Source of the DNA: Bacteroidales bacterium UBA3684
Lineage (GTDB): Bacteria > Bacteroidota > Bacteroidia > Bacteroidales > P3
DNA: 11,788 nt
Assembly: GCA_002372855.1 (NCBI GenBank)
Contig: DFIZ01000012.1
Span: 27,949 to 39,736 of the forward strand
Direction of reading: 5' to 3'
Part shown: one piece after another, positions 5,050 through 11,788 of the stretch
Numbering within the stretch: position 1 is the first letter of the stretch
Layout: every line of letters starts with the position of its first letter
Notes under the pieces: generated by a model
Told to the model about the DNA's origin: nothing
The model's input: only the letters and a program-made list of their open reading frames with translations
Databases searched by the model: none
Made by a program: the position numbers and the translations under genes

Positions 5050-7158
5050 TTTGAGCCACTGGTCGAACCAGTCGATGAAGTTGCGATGCCAGAGGAGGCT
5101 GTTCTGGGGTTTGAGCACCCAGTGGGTTTCGTCGGGGAAGTAGAGGTAGCGGCTGGGGATGTGGCGCATCTGGGCGGCGTTGTAGGCGGCCATGCCCTCG
5201 GAGGCAACGATGCGGAAGTCGAACTCGCTGTGGATGACGCAGATGGGGGTGTTCCACTTGTCGACGAAGAGGTGGGGCGAGTTGCTGTAGCTCTTTTTGA
5301 TCTGGGGGTTGTTCCAGTCCCAGTAGGGGCCACCGAGGTCCCAGTTGTCGAACCACATTTCCTCGGTTTCGAGGTACTGCTGTTCGAAGTTGAACATGCC
5401 GTTGTGTGCGAGGAAGGCCTTGAAGCGACGGCCCTCGTTGTAGCCTTTGACGTCGTGGTTGTGGCCGGCGAGCCAGTAGATGCTATAGCCGCCGAAGGAG
5501 GCGCCGCAGGCACCGATGCGTTCGCGGTCGATCATAGGCAGGGAGGCTGCCCAGTCGGTGGCGGCCATGTAGTCTTTCATGCAGAGTCCGCCGTAGTCGC
5601 CGGAGATCTGTTCAAGCCATTCCATGCCGAAGCCGGGAACGCCGCGACGGTTGGGGGCGATGACGAAGTAGCCGGCGCCGGACATCACCTCGAAGTTCCA
5701 GCGGGTGCTCCAGAACTGGCTGACGGGGCTCTGGGGGCCGCCTTCGCAGAAGAGGAGCGCGGGATAGGTCTTGGTGGAGTCGTAGTCGTAGGGGTAGATG
5801 AGCCAGGTGAGCATGTCCTTGCCGTCGACGGTCTTCACATAGCACTCCTCGACCTTGCCCATGCGCACCTGCGAGAGGACGTCGTCGTTGAAGGTGGAGA
5901 GCTTGGTGCCCTCGGCGAGGGAGTCGGTGGTGTTGTAACGGTAGAGGGTGTTGGGGTACTGGATGGATTGCTGGCTGGCGATGATGGTGGTGCCGTTGAG
6001 GTCGATGCCGACGACGTCGTGGTAGCCGTGGCTGAGCTGGCGGATGGCCTTGGTTTCGCGGTTGAAGCCGAAGATTTCGCTCATGCCGCGATAGGAGACG
6101 ACGGCGAAGAGTTCCTTGTCGTCGTCGGACCAACGGATGTTGCCGACGCTGTAGTCGAACTTCTCGGTGAGGTCGACCCTCTGGCCGGAGGCGAGGTCGA
6201 GGACCATCAGGCGCAGCTTGTCGCTTTCGTAGCCGTCGCGTTCCATGCTTTCCCAAGCCACCATGGTGCCGTCGTGGGAGAAGACGGGGTTCTGGTCGTA
6301 GCCCATGATGCCCTCGGAGAGGTTGCGGGTTTCGCCGGTGGCGATGTCGTAGAGGTAGATGTCGCTGTTGGTGGAGTGGGCATAGTCGTAGCCGGTCTTT
6401 TTGCGGCAGGTGTAGACAATCTTGGTGCCGTCGGGGCTGTAGTTGTACTGCTCGGTGCCACCCCAGGGGCGCATGGGGCACTCGTAGGGACCGTCGACGA
6501 TGGCGACAGCATTGTCGAGGTTGGCGGTGCCGTTCTGGAGGGAGACGAGGTAGATCTGCGGAATTTCATCCACCCACTGGTCCCAGTGGCGATACATGAG
6601 GTCCTCGTTGATGCGGCCGGTGGTCTTGTCCAGGCCTGCGAAGAGCTTGCCGATGTGCTCGGGACGCTCCACGGGGATTGTGCTGATGTAGACCAGCGAG
6701 CTGCCGTCGGGAGCCAGCTTGAAGCCCTCGAAGCCGCGCTCGCAGGTGGCGATGACGTTCTCGTTGAGGGACTTGATGTCGATGCTGCGGATTTCATTTC
6801 CACGACAGAAGAGCAGTGTGTTGTTGTCCTTCCACACGGGGCAGAACTCGCTCTCGGCGGTGCAGGTGAGGCGCTGGGCCTCGCCGCCGGCGACGGGCAT
6901 GAGGTAGAGCTCGGTGTTGTTCTTGTTCTGCTCCATGTCGGTGTAGCGGAGGGTGTAGACAATGTTCTGTCCGTCAGGACTGACGGCGTACTCGCTCATC
7001 ACACCCAGGCTCCACATCACCTCGGGGGTGAAGCGGCCGTTCTCGACGGCGACATTGGGTTTGCCGATGACGTCGCCCGTGGACTCGGTGTTCTTGTTCG
7101 ACTGGCAGGCGGCGAGGGTCAACGCCGCTGCTGCCACAGAAAGTAGGGTTTTCTTCAT
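5044..7158 (-). CDS. Dipeptidyl-peptidase 5 (S9 prolyl oligopeptidase family), lipoprotein
   Basis: The 704-residue exopeptidase removes dipeptides from peptide N-termini in the periplasm or at the envelope, feeding amino acid or peptide uptake. Residues 1-18 are a lipoprotein signal peptide with lipobox LAAC (Cys18). About 45-430 is a beta-propeller with recurring SPDG (60-63, 241-244) and SHDG blocks. About 450-704 is the alpha/beta hydrolase domain with Ser554 in GASFGGY, Asp647 in SEFDFR and His679 in DETHW, a complete S9 triad. The stretches YWLAGH, EEMWFDNWDLGGP and HWVLKPQNS match what I recall of Porphyromonas gingivalis DPP5, which prefers Ala or hydrophobic residues at P1; specificity here is inferred. 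It is slightly longer than that enzyme because of the N-terminal linker. It is the last gene of the operon, 15 nt after the lipoprotein gene and before two terminators. Confidence 0.94.
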   Translation of the reverse strand: MKKTLLSVAAAALTLAACQSNKNTESTGDVIGKPNVAVENGRFTPEVMWSLGVMSEYAVSPDGQNIVYTLRYTDMEQNKNNTELYLMPVAGGEAQRLTCTAESEFCPVWKDNNTLLFCRGNEIRSIDIKSLNENVIATCERGFEGFKLAPDGSSLVYISTIPVERPEHIGKLFAGLDKTTGRINEDLMYRHWDQWVDEIPQIYLVSLQNGTANLDNAVAIVDGPYECPMRPWGGTEQYNYSPDGTKIVYTCRKKTGYDYAHSTNSDIYLYDIATGETRNLSEGIMGYDQNPVFSHDGTMVAWESMERDGYESDKLRLMVLDLASGQRVDLTEKFDYSVGNIRWSDDDKELFAVVSYRGMSEIFGFNRETKAIRQLSHGYHDVVGIDLNGTTIIASQQSIQYPNTLYRYNTTDSLAEGTKLSTFNDDVLSQVRMGKVEECYVKTVDGKDMLTWLIYPYDYDSTKTYPALLFCEGGPQSPVSQFWSTRWNFEVMSGAGYFVIAPNRRGVPGFGMEWLEQISGDYGGLCMKDYMAATDWAASLPMIDRERIGACGASFGGYSIYWLAGHNHDVKGYNEGRRFKAFLAHNGMFNFEQQYLETEEMWFDNWDLGGPYWDWNNPQIKKSYSNSPHLFVDKWNTPICVIHSEFDFRIVASEGMAAYNAAQMRHIPSRYLYFPDETHWVLKPQNSLLWHRNFIDWFDQWLKK

Positions 7159-7173
7159 AAATATCTGTTTTTG

Positions 7174-8049
7174 TTAATTTTCAGGAAGGGGGTTGGCCTG
7201 CTTCACCTGGCGGAAGGTGAGCGGGGTGCGCACGTCGACGCCGTAGAAGTTGAAGCCCTCGGCGCCGGGTTCGACGATGTCGATGGTCTCGGTCTCCAAG
7301 GGCAGCGCCTCGAAGGTGAGCGAATAGACCAGCACGTCGTAGCCGCCTTTGTTGTGGGCAAAGTCGGTGTACTCCGGATAGATGGTGATGCCGTCGGCTT
7401 TGACAAACTTCACGCGCTTGCCGGTGGCGCAGTCGCGGATGAAGACATCGCCGTTGATGGCGAGGCCCTTGTCGTAGAGCGGACGGTGCTTCGGGGTGCG
7501 GTCGCAGAAGGAGAAGTATACCACCGTCTTGTCGCGTTCAACCTCTATCTTCTCGATGGTGACCAGTTCGCCGTAGGGCGAGCGGCGGTCGACATAGGGG
7601 AAGTCGAACGAACGCGGCACACGGGGACGCACCCACTGCGGGCGGCTGTCCTCTTTCTTGTTCTTGTTTTCCGACACTTTGGTCTTCTCGCGCATGAAAT
7701 CGGACTCGACAGCATAGCACTTGTTTCTGATATTGAACGAGAAAGTGACGGGAGCCGTCGGCTGGCCCTCCTCCTTGGTTATGCGGTTGCACACTTTGTA
7801 CTGGCGGTAGAGTCTGGCGGCGGAGGTGCCGTTGAGGTTGGCGGCATAGTAGACAATGCGGGTGCCCCCCTCCTCGTCCTGCGTGGTGTAGTCGGGACGA
7901 CCGAATTCGTCGACAATGTCGTAGTACGACTTGCCCATATAGATTGACTCGAGGTCGGCGTCGGCCGACACAAAACGGCTGCCCCAGCAACCCGCCAAAA
8001 GGAAGGTTGCCAGGGTTAGAGTCGCAACGAAAAATACTTTTCTATTCAT
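7174..8049 (-). CDS. Lipoprotein with BamE-like N-terminal segment, function unknown
   Basis: The 291-residue protein has a lipoprotein signal peptide with lipobox LLAGC (Cys21), so it is predicted to be membrane-anchored in the periplasm or outer membrane. Residues about 34-72 (SIYMGKSYYDIVDEFGRPD, then GGTRIVYY) resemble the SmpA/BamE fold, in which a helix-turn before GxPD precedes beta strands. Residues about 120-147 are charged and Pro/Arg-rich, probably a linker. Residues about 160-275 look like a separate beta domain: alternating strands (TVVYFSF, VYSLTFEALP) ending in IDIVEPGAEGFNFYGVDV. That ending resembles a domain often found in Bacteroidetes exported proteins alongside thioredoxin-like domains; this is recalled similarity only. 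Its start overlaps the MORN gene stop by 8 nt (ATGAATAG), so the two are probably translationally coupled. I do not recognise a named family for the whole protein. Confidence 0.88.
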   Translation of the reverse strand: MNRKVFFVATLTLATFLLAGCWGSRFVSADADLESIYMGKSYYDIVDEFGRPDYTTQDEEGGTRIVYYAANLNGTSAARLYRQYKVCNRITKEEGQPTAPVTFSFNIRNKCYAVESDFMREKTKVSENKNKKEDSRPQWVRPRVPRSFDFPYVDRRSPYGELVTIEKIEVERDKTVVYFSFCDRTPKHRPLYDKGLAINGDVFIRDCATGKRVKFVKADGITIYPEYTDFAHNKGGYDVLVYSLTFEALPLETETIDIVEPGAEGFNFYGVDVRTPLTFRQVKQANPLPEN

Positions 8050-8677
8050 TTTGCTCTATTAGTTGTCCTTCATGAAAACGTCCTTTGATGACTTCGCCGT
8101 CGGCGGAGATGTAGGTGCCTTCACCTTCGTACATATCTTTGTACCAGTTGCCTTCATAGCTGGAACCGTCGCCGTACTTCATCTTGCCATAACCCGAGAG
8201 ATGGTTCTGGACAAAGTTGCCTTCGTAGCGGTCCTTGTTGGGCCAGGTCTTGACGCACTGGCCGGTGGCTGCACCATTGACCAAACGGCCTTCGACACGG
8301 GTGCCGTCGGACCACTGGTAGAATCCGTCGCAGATATTGCCTGACCACTCGCCCTCTATCATGTCGCCGTTGGGGAAACGATAGATACCGTGCCCGTTGA
8401 AGATGCCTTTTTTCCAATGGCCGCTGTACACCGAACCATCGGCAAAAGTTTTGGTGCCTTCGCCGTCGATGTCGCCTTTTTTCCAGTTGCCTTCGTAGCG
8501 GTCGCCGTTGGCGAAGACCATCAGGCCGTCGCCGTGGCGGCGTCCCTTGGCGTCGCGCTGGCCGGTGTAGTACGAGCCGTCGTCGTAATAGGTGGTTTCG
8601 CGCACCTGTGCACTGGCACCGATGCAGAGCAGCAGGACCGCTGCAACACTGATTGCGTTTCGGAATGTTCTGTTCAT
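8042..8677 (-). CDS. Secreted MORN-repeat protein
   Basis: The 211-residue protein has a Sec signal peptide (about residues 1-23, cleavage ASA|Q; no lipobox). About seven to eight MORN repeats of the form YxGxWxxGxxxGxGxxxxxDG fill residues about 35-203, for example YEGNWKKGDIDGEGT and YEGNWYKDMYEGEGT. One central repeat (about 118-140) is divergent. MORN repeats make elongated beta-hairpin stacks used for scaffolding or for protein or lipid contact; no catalytic residues are seen. The start at 8677 is chosen because the signal peptide begins there and a purine-rich GAGGAA lies just before it. The frame stays open to 8932, but that part is inside the glycosyltransferase gene. It lies 32 nt after the glycosyltransferase gene and overlaps the following lipoprotein gene by 8 nt, which suggests a joint envelope function. 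Its partner is unknown. Confidence 0.92.
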   Translation of the reverse strand: MNRTFRNAISVAAVLLLCIGASAQVRETTYYDDGSYYTGQRDAKGRRHGDGLMVFANGDRYEGNWKKGDIDGEGTKTFADGSVYSGHWKKGIFNGHGIYRFPNGDMIEGEWSGNICDGFYQWSDGTRVEGRLVNGAATGQCVKTWPNKDRYEGNFVQNHLSGYGKMKYGDGSSYEGNWYKDMYEGEGTYISADGEVIKGRFHEGQLIEQNE

Positions 8678-8709
8678 GGTTCCTCTTTTTTTATGGGTTA
8701 ACGGTTGGT

Positions 8710-9624
8710 TTATTTCTTGTTTTCGTTGTAATGCTTGTAGTGGATGAATGTCCCCAGCTTGTAGAAGCTGAAGAGTTTCAGCGACACGGCCTTCCCACTC
8801 ACAAAGGAGGACTCCAGGCCAGGCTTCAACATCCTGTACACCAAGTGCACCAGCCCGTGCAGGCGCATCCTCCGCACTTTGGTGTAGGCCTTCAGCAGGT
8901 TGACCGACCGGGCAAACATCGGCTCCTCCCACATATAGTCGTATATCTGCACCAGGTTTTCCACAGCCTCGATACTCTTGTTGAGGAATTCCAGGTTGGT
9001 CTCCACGTATCCGTTGACAACGGCGTTGTCGATGTGGCGTATGGGCACATGGCGCTTCTCCAGCTGGTAGCCGAAGAGGGTGTCCTCGTGGCCGTATTTG
9101 GTCAGTCGGGCGTCGAACTTGATGCTTTCCAGCACGGTGCGGCGCACCATGAAGTTGTTCGTCATGAAGGAGCGGTAGGGATGGCGCTCGCGTTCTTCGA
9201 CGGGCTGGCTCTCAATCTTGGTGCCGTAGAGGTAGCGCAGGCGGCGGTCGCGGTCGTTGCCGCGCTGGTCGTACACCCGTCCGCCCACCACCACGTCGGC
9301 CACTCCGGACGTCTCCTTGAGGTAGGTGCGCAGGAAATTGTCGGGTACCACCGAGTCGTTGTCGAGGAACATCAGCCATTCGCCTTTGGCGTACTTCAGA
9401 AAGAGGTTCCTGATGCGGGCCCGGCCGATGTTCTCGTTCAGACGGAGGTAGGTGGCCAGGTCGCAGATGCCCATGTTCTGGTTGAGGTAGTAGCCCGAGG
9501 AGTGGTCGTCGATGCACACAATCTCGTAGCTGTCGGGGTCCGACAGCCGCTCTATCTGTGTCGCCAGGCGGCGCACCAGGGGATAGGCATAGTAATTATA
9601 TATTGGTATACAAATTGATATCAT
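8710..9624 (-). CDS. Family 2 glycosyltransferase
   Basis: The 304-residue protein is a GT-A fold inverting glycosyltransferase that moves a sugar from a nucleotide-sugar donor to an unknown acceptor, probably cell-surface glycan. The N-terminus (ISICIPIYNY), the nucleotide-binding IVCIDDHS (35-42), LNENIGRARIRN (62-73) and the metal-binding LDNDS (87-91, a DxD motif) are typical. GHEDTLFGYQL (178-188) carries the ED pair that supplies the probable catalytic base. No transmembrane segment is evident, so it is likely cytosolic or peripheral. The ATG overlaps the stop of the preceding hydrolase gene (ATGA, 4 nt), showing translational coupling. No other glycan genes are adjacent, so this is not an obvious capsule or LPS locus. 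The donor and acceptor cannot be predicted. Confidence 0.93.
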   Translation of the reverse strand: MISICIPIYNYYAYPLVRRLATQIERLSDPDSYEIVCIDDHSSGYYLNQNMGICDLATYLRLNENIGRARIRNLFLKYAKGEWLMFLDNDSVVPDNFLRTYLKETSGVADVVVGGRVYDQRGNDRDRRLRYLYGTKIESQPVEERERHPYRSFMTNNFMVRRTVLESIKFDARLTKYGHEDTLFGYQLEKRHVPIRHIDNAVVNGYVETNLEFLNKSIEAVENLVQIYDYMWEEPMFARSVNLLKAYTKVRRMRLHGLVHLVYRMLKPGLESSFVSGKAVSLKLFSFYKLGTFIHYKHYNENKK

Positions 9625-10385
9625 ATCTCCACCTCCAGGTTGTCGTAGGCCAGCCGCACTCCGGCGGGCAGTTCCTCCATGGTCTCTGCGTGCAGGCCCA
9701 TCTCGTGGCTTATGTGGGTCAGGAATGCCCGCTGGGGGTTCACCTTCCCGATCACTTCCAGCGCCTCGGACAGGCAGAAGTGCGAGAAGTGTTTCTCCTT
9801 CCTCAGTGCATTCAGCACCAGCACCTTCAACCCTTTCAGTTTATCCAGTTCTTCAGGTTCGATGTGGTTGGCGTCGGTGATGTAGGCCATGTCGCCCACG
9901 CGGTAGCCGAGGATAGGCAGGTCCTTGTGCATGGCCTTGATGGGCACCACCCTTTCGCCCGCCGCCTCGAAGGGCTCCTCCCCCACCCCGTGCAGGTCGG
10001 CCTCGGGCAGACCCGGAAATTCGTGGTGGGCGAAGATGTAGGCGTAGTCGCGCAGCAGGGCCCGCTTGGCCTCGCCGTTGAGGTAGATGTCCATATTGCG
10101 GTGCTGCACATAGTTGAACGACCGTATGTCGTCCAGCCCGCCCACGTGGTCGCGGTGGGCATGGGTGATGAGGATGGCGTCGAGGTGGTCGACCTGGTGG
10201 CGCAGCATCTGCTGGCGGAAATCGGGCCCGATGTCGAACAGGATATTCCTCCCCGTGTCCGTCGTCAGCAGCGCCGACGTGCGCAGCCTGCGGTCGTGCT
10301 CGTCGGCACTCCGGCATACATTGCACTTGCAGGCAATGACAGGCACCCCTTGCGATGTCCCCGTACCCAGAAACGTCAGCTTCAT
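9621..10385 (-). CDS. MBL-fold metal-dependent hydrolase, PhnP-like
   Basis: The 254-residue cytosolic protein has the PhnP arrangement of the metallo-beta-lactamase fold. GTGTSQGVPV is followed by Cys19, Cys21 and Cys24, which with His227 would form the structural zinc site. THAHRDH (74-80) supplies His75, His77, Asp79 and His80; His153, Asp171 (TDANHI) and His224 (LTHISH) complete the two-metal active site. E. coli PhnP is a 5-phosphoribosyl 1,2-cyclic phosphate phosphodiesterase of the C-P lyase pathway. No other phn gene is present here, so the substrate is open; a cyclic or phosphodiester nucleotide-like compound is an inference. It follows the response-regulator gene after a 51-nt gap packed with heptamers and is coupled to the glycosyltransferase gene by a 4-nt overlap. 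Fold and metal ligands are secure; the exact reaction is not. Confidence 0.92.
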   Translation of the reverse strand: MKLTFLGTGTSQGVPVIACKCNVCRSADEHDRRLRTSALLTTDTGRNILFDIGPDFRQQMLRHQVDHLDAILITHAHRDHVGGLDDIRSFNYVQHRNMDIYLNGEAKRALLRDYAYIFAHHEFPGLPEADLHGVGEEPFEAAGERVVPIKAMHKDLPILGYRVGDMAYITDANHIEPEELDKLKGLKVLVLNALRKEKHFSHFCLSEALEVIGKVNPQRAFLTHISHEMGLHAETMEELPAGVRLAYDNLEVEI

Positions 10386-10390
10386 TCCAG

Positions 10391-10439
10391 ACTCTTGATT
10401 CTTGACTCTAAACTCTAAACTCTAAACTCTTAACTTTTA
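10391..10439. repeat. ACTCTAA heptamer tract between the response regulator and hydrolase genes
   Basis: Seven consecutive plus-strand heptamers are in register: ACTCTTG, ATTCTTG, ACTCTAA, ACTCTAA, ACTCTAA, ACTCTTA, ACTTTTA. The array runs from the response-regulator stop codon (10437-10439 is inside the last copy) to within 6 bases of the next start codon. Read on the minus strand the unit is AGAGTTT, one base different from the AGTGTTT unit found on the plus strand at 3913-3954. Confidence 0.9.
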
Positions 10440-11132
10440 GCTCTCCTTGTGCGACAGTTTGAAGCCCACGCCGTGCACGTTGACAATCTCCACCGTGGGG
10501 TCGGCCTTGAGGTACTTGCGCAGCTTGGTGATGTACACGTCCATGGAGCGTGCGGCGAAGTAGCTGTCGTCCTTCCAGATTTTCTGCAGCGTGGTGTTGC
10601 GATCCACCAGCTGGTTGAAGTTCACGGCGAAGATGCGCAGCAGGTCGCACTCCTTGGCGGTGAGGCGCTGCACCTCGCCGCCGATGGTGAGGGTCTGGTG
10701 CACATAGTCGAAAGTGAAGTTGCCGATTTTGAACACGTTCTTGTCGGGGCGGTCCTCGTTGAAGCTGCGGCGCATGGTGGCGTTGAGTCGGGCCAGGAGC
10801 TCCTCCATGGAGAACGGTTTGGTGATGTAGTCGTCGGCACCCACCTCGAAGCCTTTCAGTTTGTCTTCCTCCAGGTTCTTGGCAGTCAAAAAGATGATGG
10901 GCACTTTTTTGTCCACCTTGCGTATTTCCTTGGCAACGGCGAAACCGTCCTTCATGGGCATCATGACGTCCAGGATGCAAGCGTCGACATCTTCGGCGTC
11001 GAACATGGTCAGCGCTTCCTCTCCGTCCTTGGCCCACACCACGGTGTAGCCTTTCTGCGTCAGGTAGGCTTTGAGGATAGTACCCAGGTTGGGGTCGTCC
11101 TCGGCCACTAGAAGTTTAATTCCCAAATTCAT
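10437..11132 (-). CDS. OmpR-family response regulator, RprY-like
   Basis: The 231-residue DNA-binding two-component regulator has a receiver domain at residues 5-120 with acidic Asp12/Asp13 (AEDD), phospho-acceptor Asp55 (LDVMMP), Thr83 (FLTAK) and Lys105 (TKPF), all intact. The C-terminal winged-helix domain is about 133-229, ending with the typical YITKLRKYL and VHGVGFKL. LTAKNLEEDKLKGFEVGADD and ITKPFSMEELLARL closely resemble Bacteroides RprY, a regulator linked to envelope and oxidative stress. No histidine kinase is in the window, so its sensor is either to the right or unlinked (P. gingivalis RprY is reported as an orphan). AGGA lies 5 nt before the ATG as a possible ribosome binding site. 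It is 29 nt after the cyclophilin gene. Its targets are unknown; autoregulation of the operon is possible but not shown by any visible site. Confidence 0.93.
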   Translation of the reverse strand: MNLGIKLLVAEDDPNLGTILKAYLTQKGYTVVWAKDGEEALTMFDAEDVDACILDVMMPMKDGFAVAKEIRKVDKKVPIIFLTAKNLEEDKLKGFEVGADDYITKPFSMEELLARLNATMRRSFNEDRPDKNVFKIGNFTFDYVHQTLTIGGEVQRLTAKECDLLRIFAVNFNQLVDRNTTLQKIWKDDSYFAARSMDVYITKLRKYLKADPTVEIVNVHGVGFKLSHKES

Positions 11133-11161
11133 ATCTATCCTGATTTAAGAGAAATAATCTA

Positions 11162-11623
11162 TCAATTGTTCTTTTCGACGGTGACGCTCTCGATGAGGTC
11201 GCCGGGGCGTATGGCGTCGATGACGGGCCAGTCCTCCTCGTCCACGCGGCCGAAGCAGGTGTGCACCCCGTCGAGGTGCTGGGTGTTCTGGCGGTTGTGG
11301 CAGATGAAAAACTGGCTGCCGCCGGTGTCCTTGCCGGCGTGGGCCATGCTGAGCACGCCGCGGTCGTGGTGCTGCAGGGGGGCGGAGGTTTCGCACTTGA
11401 TGGTCCAGCCCGGGCCGCCGGTGCCCACGCGCGGGTCGTGCGGGTTGCGGCTGTAGGGGCAGCCACCCTGGATGACGAATCCGGGAATGACGCGGTGGAA
11501 GCGCAGTCCGTCGTAGAATCCGCTCTCCGCCAGCTTCACAAAGTTGGCCACCGTCCCCGGCACTTCTTTTTCGTAGAGGGTCACATGCATCGTGCCCTTG
11601 GCTGTTTTAATCTCTGCTCGCAT
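11162..11623 (-). CDS. Cyclophilin-type peptidyl-prolyl cis-trans isomerase
   Basis: The 153-residue single-domain cyclophilin catalyses prolyl cis-trans isomerisation during protein folding. It lacks a signal peptide, so it is cytosolic (PpiB-like). Active-site residues are present: Arg44, Phe49 and Gln52 in [13 protein letters not shown], then GVLSMAHAG (89-97), GSQFFI (102-107) and His121 in [11 protein letters not shown]. The position of the cyclosporin-contacting Trp of human CypA is His116 here, so weak drug binding is expected. It starts at the conserved short [13 protein letters not shown]-terminus. It is the first gene of the run that fits in this window, 29 nt before the response-regulator gene. 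No promoter is recognised upstream. Confidence 0.95.
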   Translation of the reverse strand: MRAEIKTAKGTMHVTLYEKEVPGTVANFVKLAESGFYDGLRFHRVIPGFVIQGGCPYSRNPHDPRVGTGGPGWTIKCETSAPLQHHDRGVLSMAHAGKDTGGSQFFICHNRQNTQHLDGVHTCFGRVDEEDWPVIDAIRPGDLIESVTVEKNN

Positions 11624-11788
11624 ACGAATCTTAAGTGTTTGTTTTTGTCCGTTTTTATTCTTTTGTACATGGATAACACAAAAAATTGCTTTTTATTGTA
11701 TGTTTTGTTAATTTTTTTATGTTAATTTGCCTCCGCCACCCCACCAAAGACCCACCGAAGAGGTCCCTTCTTATATCGTTCCTATATA
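11624..11788. other. Non-coding right edge upstream of the cyclophilin gene
   Basis: This is 165 nt with no credible coding frame. 11634-11730 is strongly AT-rich with T-runs, then the composition turns C-rich (11731-11770). No exact TAnnTTTG is found on the minus strand, and I see no hairpin terminator. The promoter of the operon may be an unrecognised type or lie to the right. Confidence 0.6.

Noticed and set aside
5017..7146. A 709-codon open frame on the plus strand opposite the DPP5 gene
   Set aside because: It is a compositional shadow: the real gene is GC-rich at third positions, which removes stops on the opposite strand. The product is a low-complexity run of Val, Gly, Ala, Glu and Asp without domains.
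5044..7158. DPP IV or acylaminoacyl-peptidase as the identity of the S9 enzyme
   Set aside because: The stretches around the active site (YWLAGH, EEMWFDNWDLGGP, HWVLKPQNS) and the length fit the DPP5 branch better. DPP IV would show a Glu-Glu motif in the propeller, which I do not see.
8678..8932. N-terminal extension of the MORN protein by 85 residues
   Set aside because: It would overlap the glycosyltransferase 3' end, has no recognisable content, and would bury the clear signal peptide that begins at 8677.
11704..11729. Possible plus-strand promoter (TTTG, then TTAATTTG) at the right edge
   Set aside because: The -7 box has a mismatch at an invariant position, the spacer is 14 rather than about 20 bases, and no gene is visible to its right within the window.

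Overview
The window looks like chromosomal DNA from a member of the Bacteroidales. The evidence is a BspA-type leucine-rich-repeat surface protein, a dipeptidyl-peptidase 5 closest in motifs to the Porphyromonas enzyme, an RprY-type response regulator, and two promoters carrying the Bacteroidetes -7 element TAnnTTTG. Genus cannot be fixed from this sequence. All eleven genes lie on the minus strand, so transcription runs right to left. No RNA genes, insertion sequences, CRISPR arrays or phage genes are visible.

Layout in transcription order. (1) 11623 to 5044 is a tight seven-gene run: cyclophilin, RprY-like response regulator, PhnP-like metallo-beta-lactamase-fold hydrolase, family 2 glycosyltransferase, secreted MORN-repeat protein, lipoprotein with a BamE-like N-terminus, and the lipoprotein exopeptidase DPP5. 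Gaps are 15-51 nt, two junctions overlap (4 and 8 nt), and the run ends at a duplicated intrinsic terminator (4916-5021). No promoter is recognisable in the 165 nt right of the cyclophilin, so the transcript may begin outside the window. (2) A promoter at 4852-4859 serves aguB, aguA and an S41 C-terminal processing peptidase (4823 to 1220), ending at a hairpin (1158-1189). aguA and aguB together convert agmatine to putrescine. (3) A promoter at 1104-1135 serves a BspA-like gene that runs off the left edge. It is clearly AT-richer than the rest.

The most unusual structure is a family of heptanucleotide tandem repeats at gene junctions: AGTGATG/AGTGTTT units between aguA and the S41 gene and between aguB and aguA, ACTCTAA units between the response regulator and the hydrolase, decayed units at the 3' end of the DPP5 gene, and a GAAAATT tract inside the S41 signal-peptide codons. 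The junction tracts fill almost the whole space between the stop codon of one gene and the start of the next. Seven is not a multiple of three, so copy-number change inside the S41 gene would shift its frame. I found no clearly new defence or mobile system. The heptamers and the uncharacterised MORN/lipoprotein pair are what deserve a second look.
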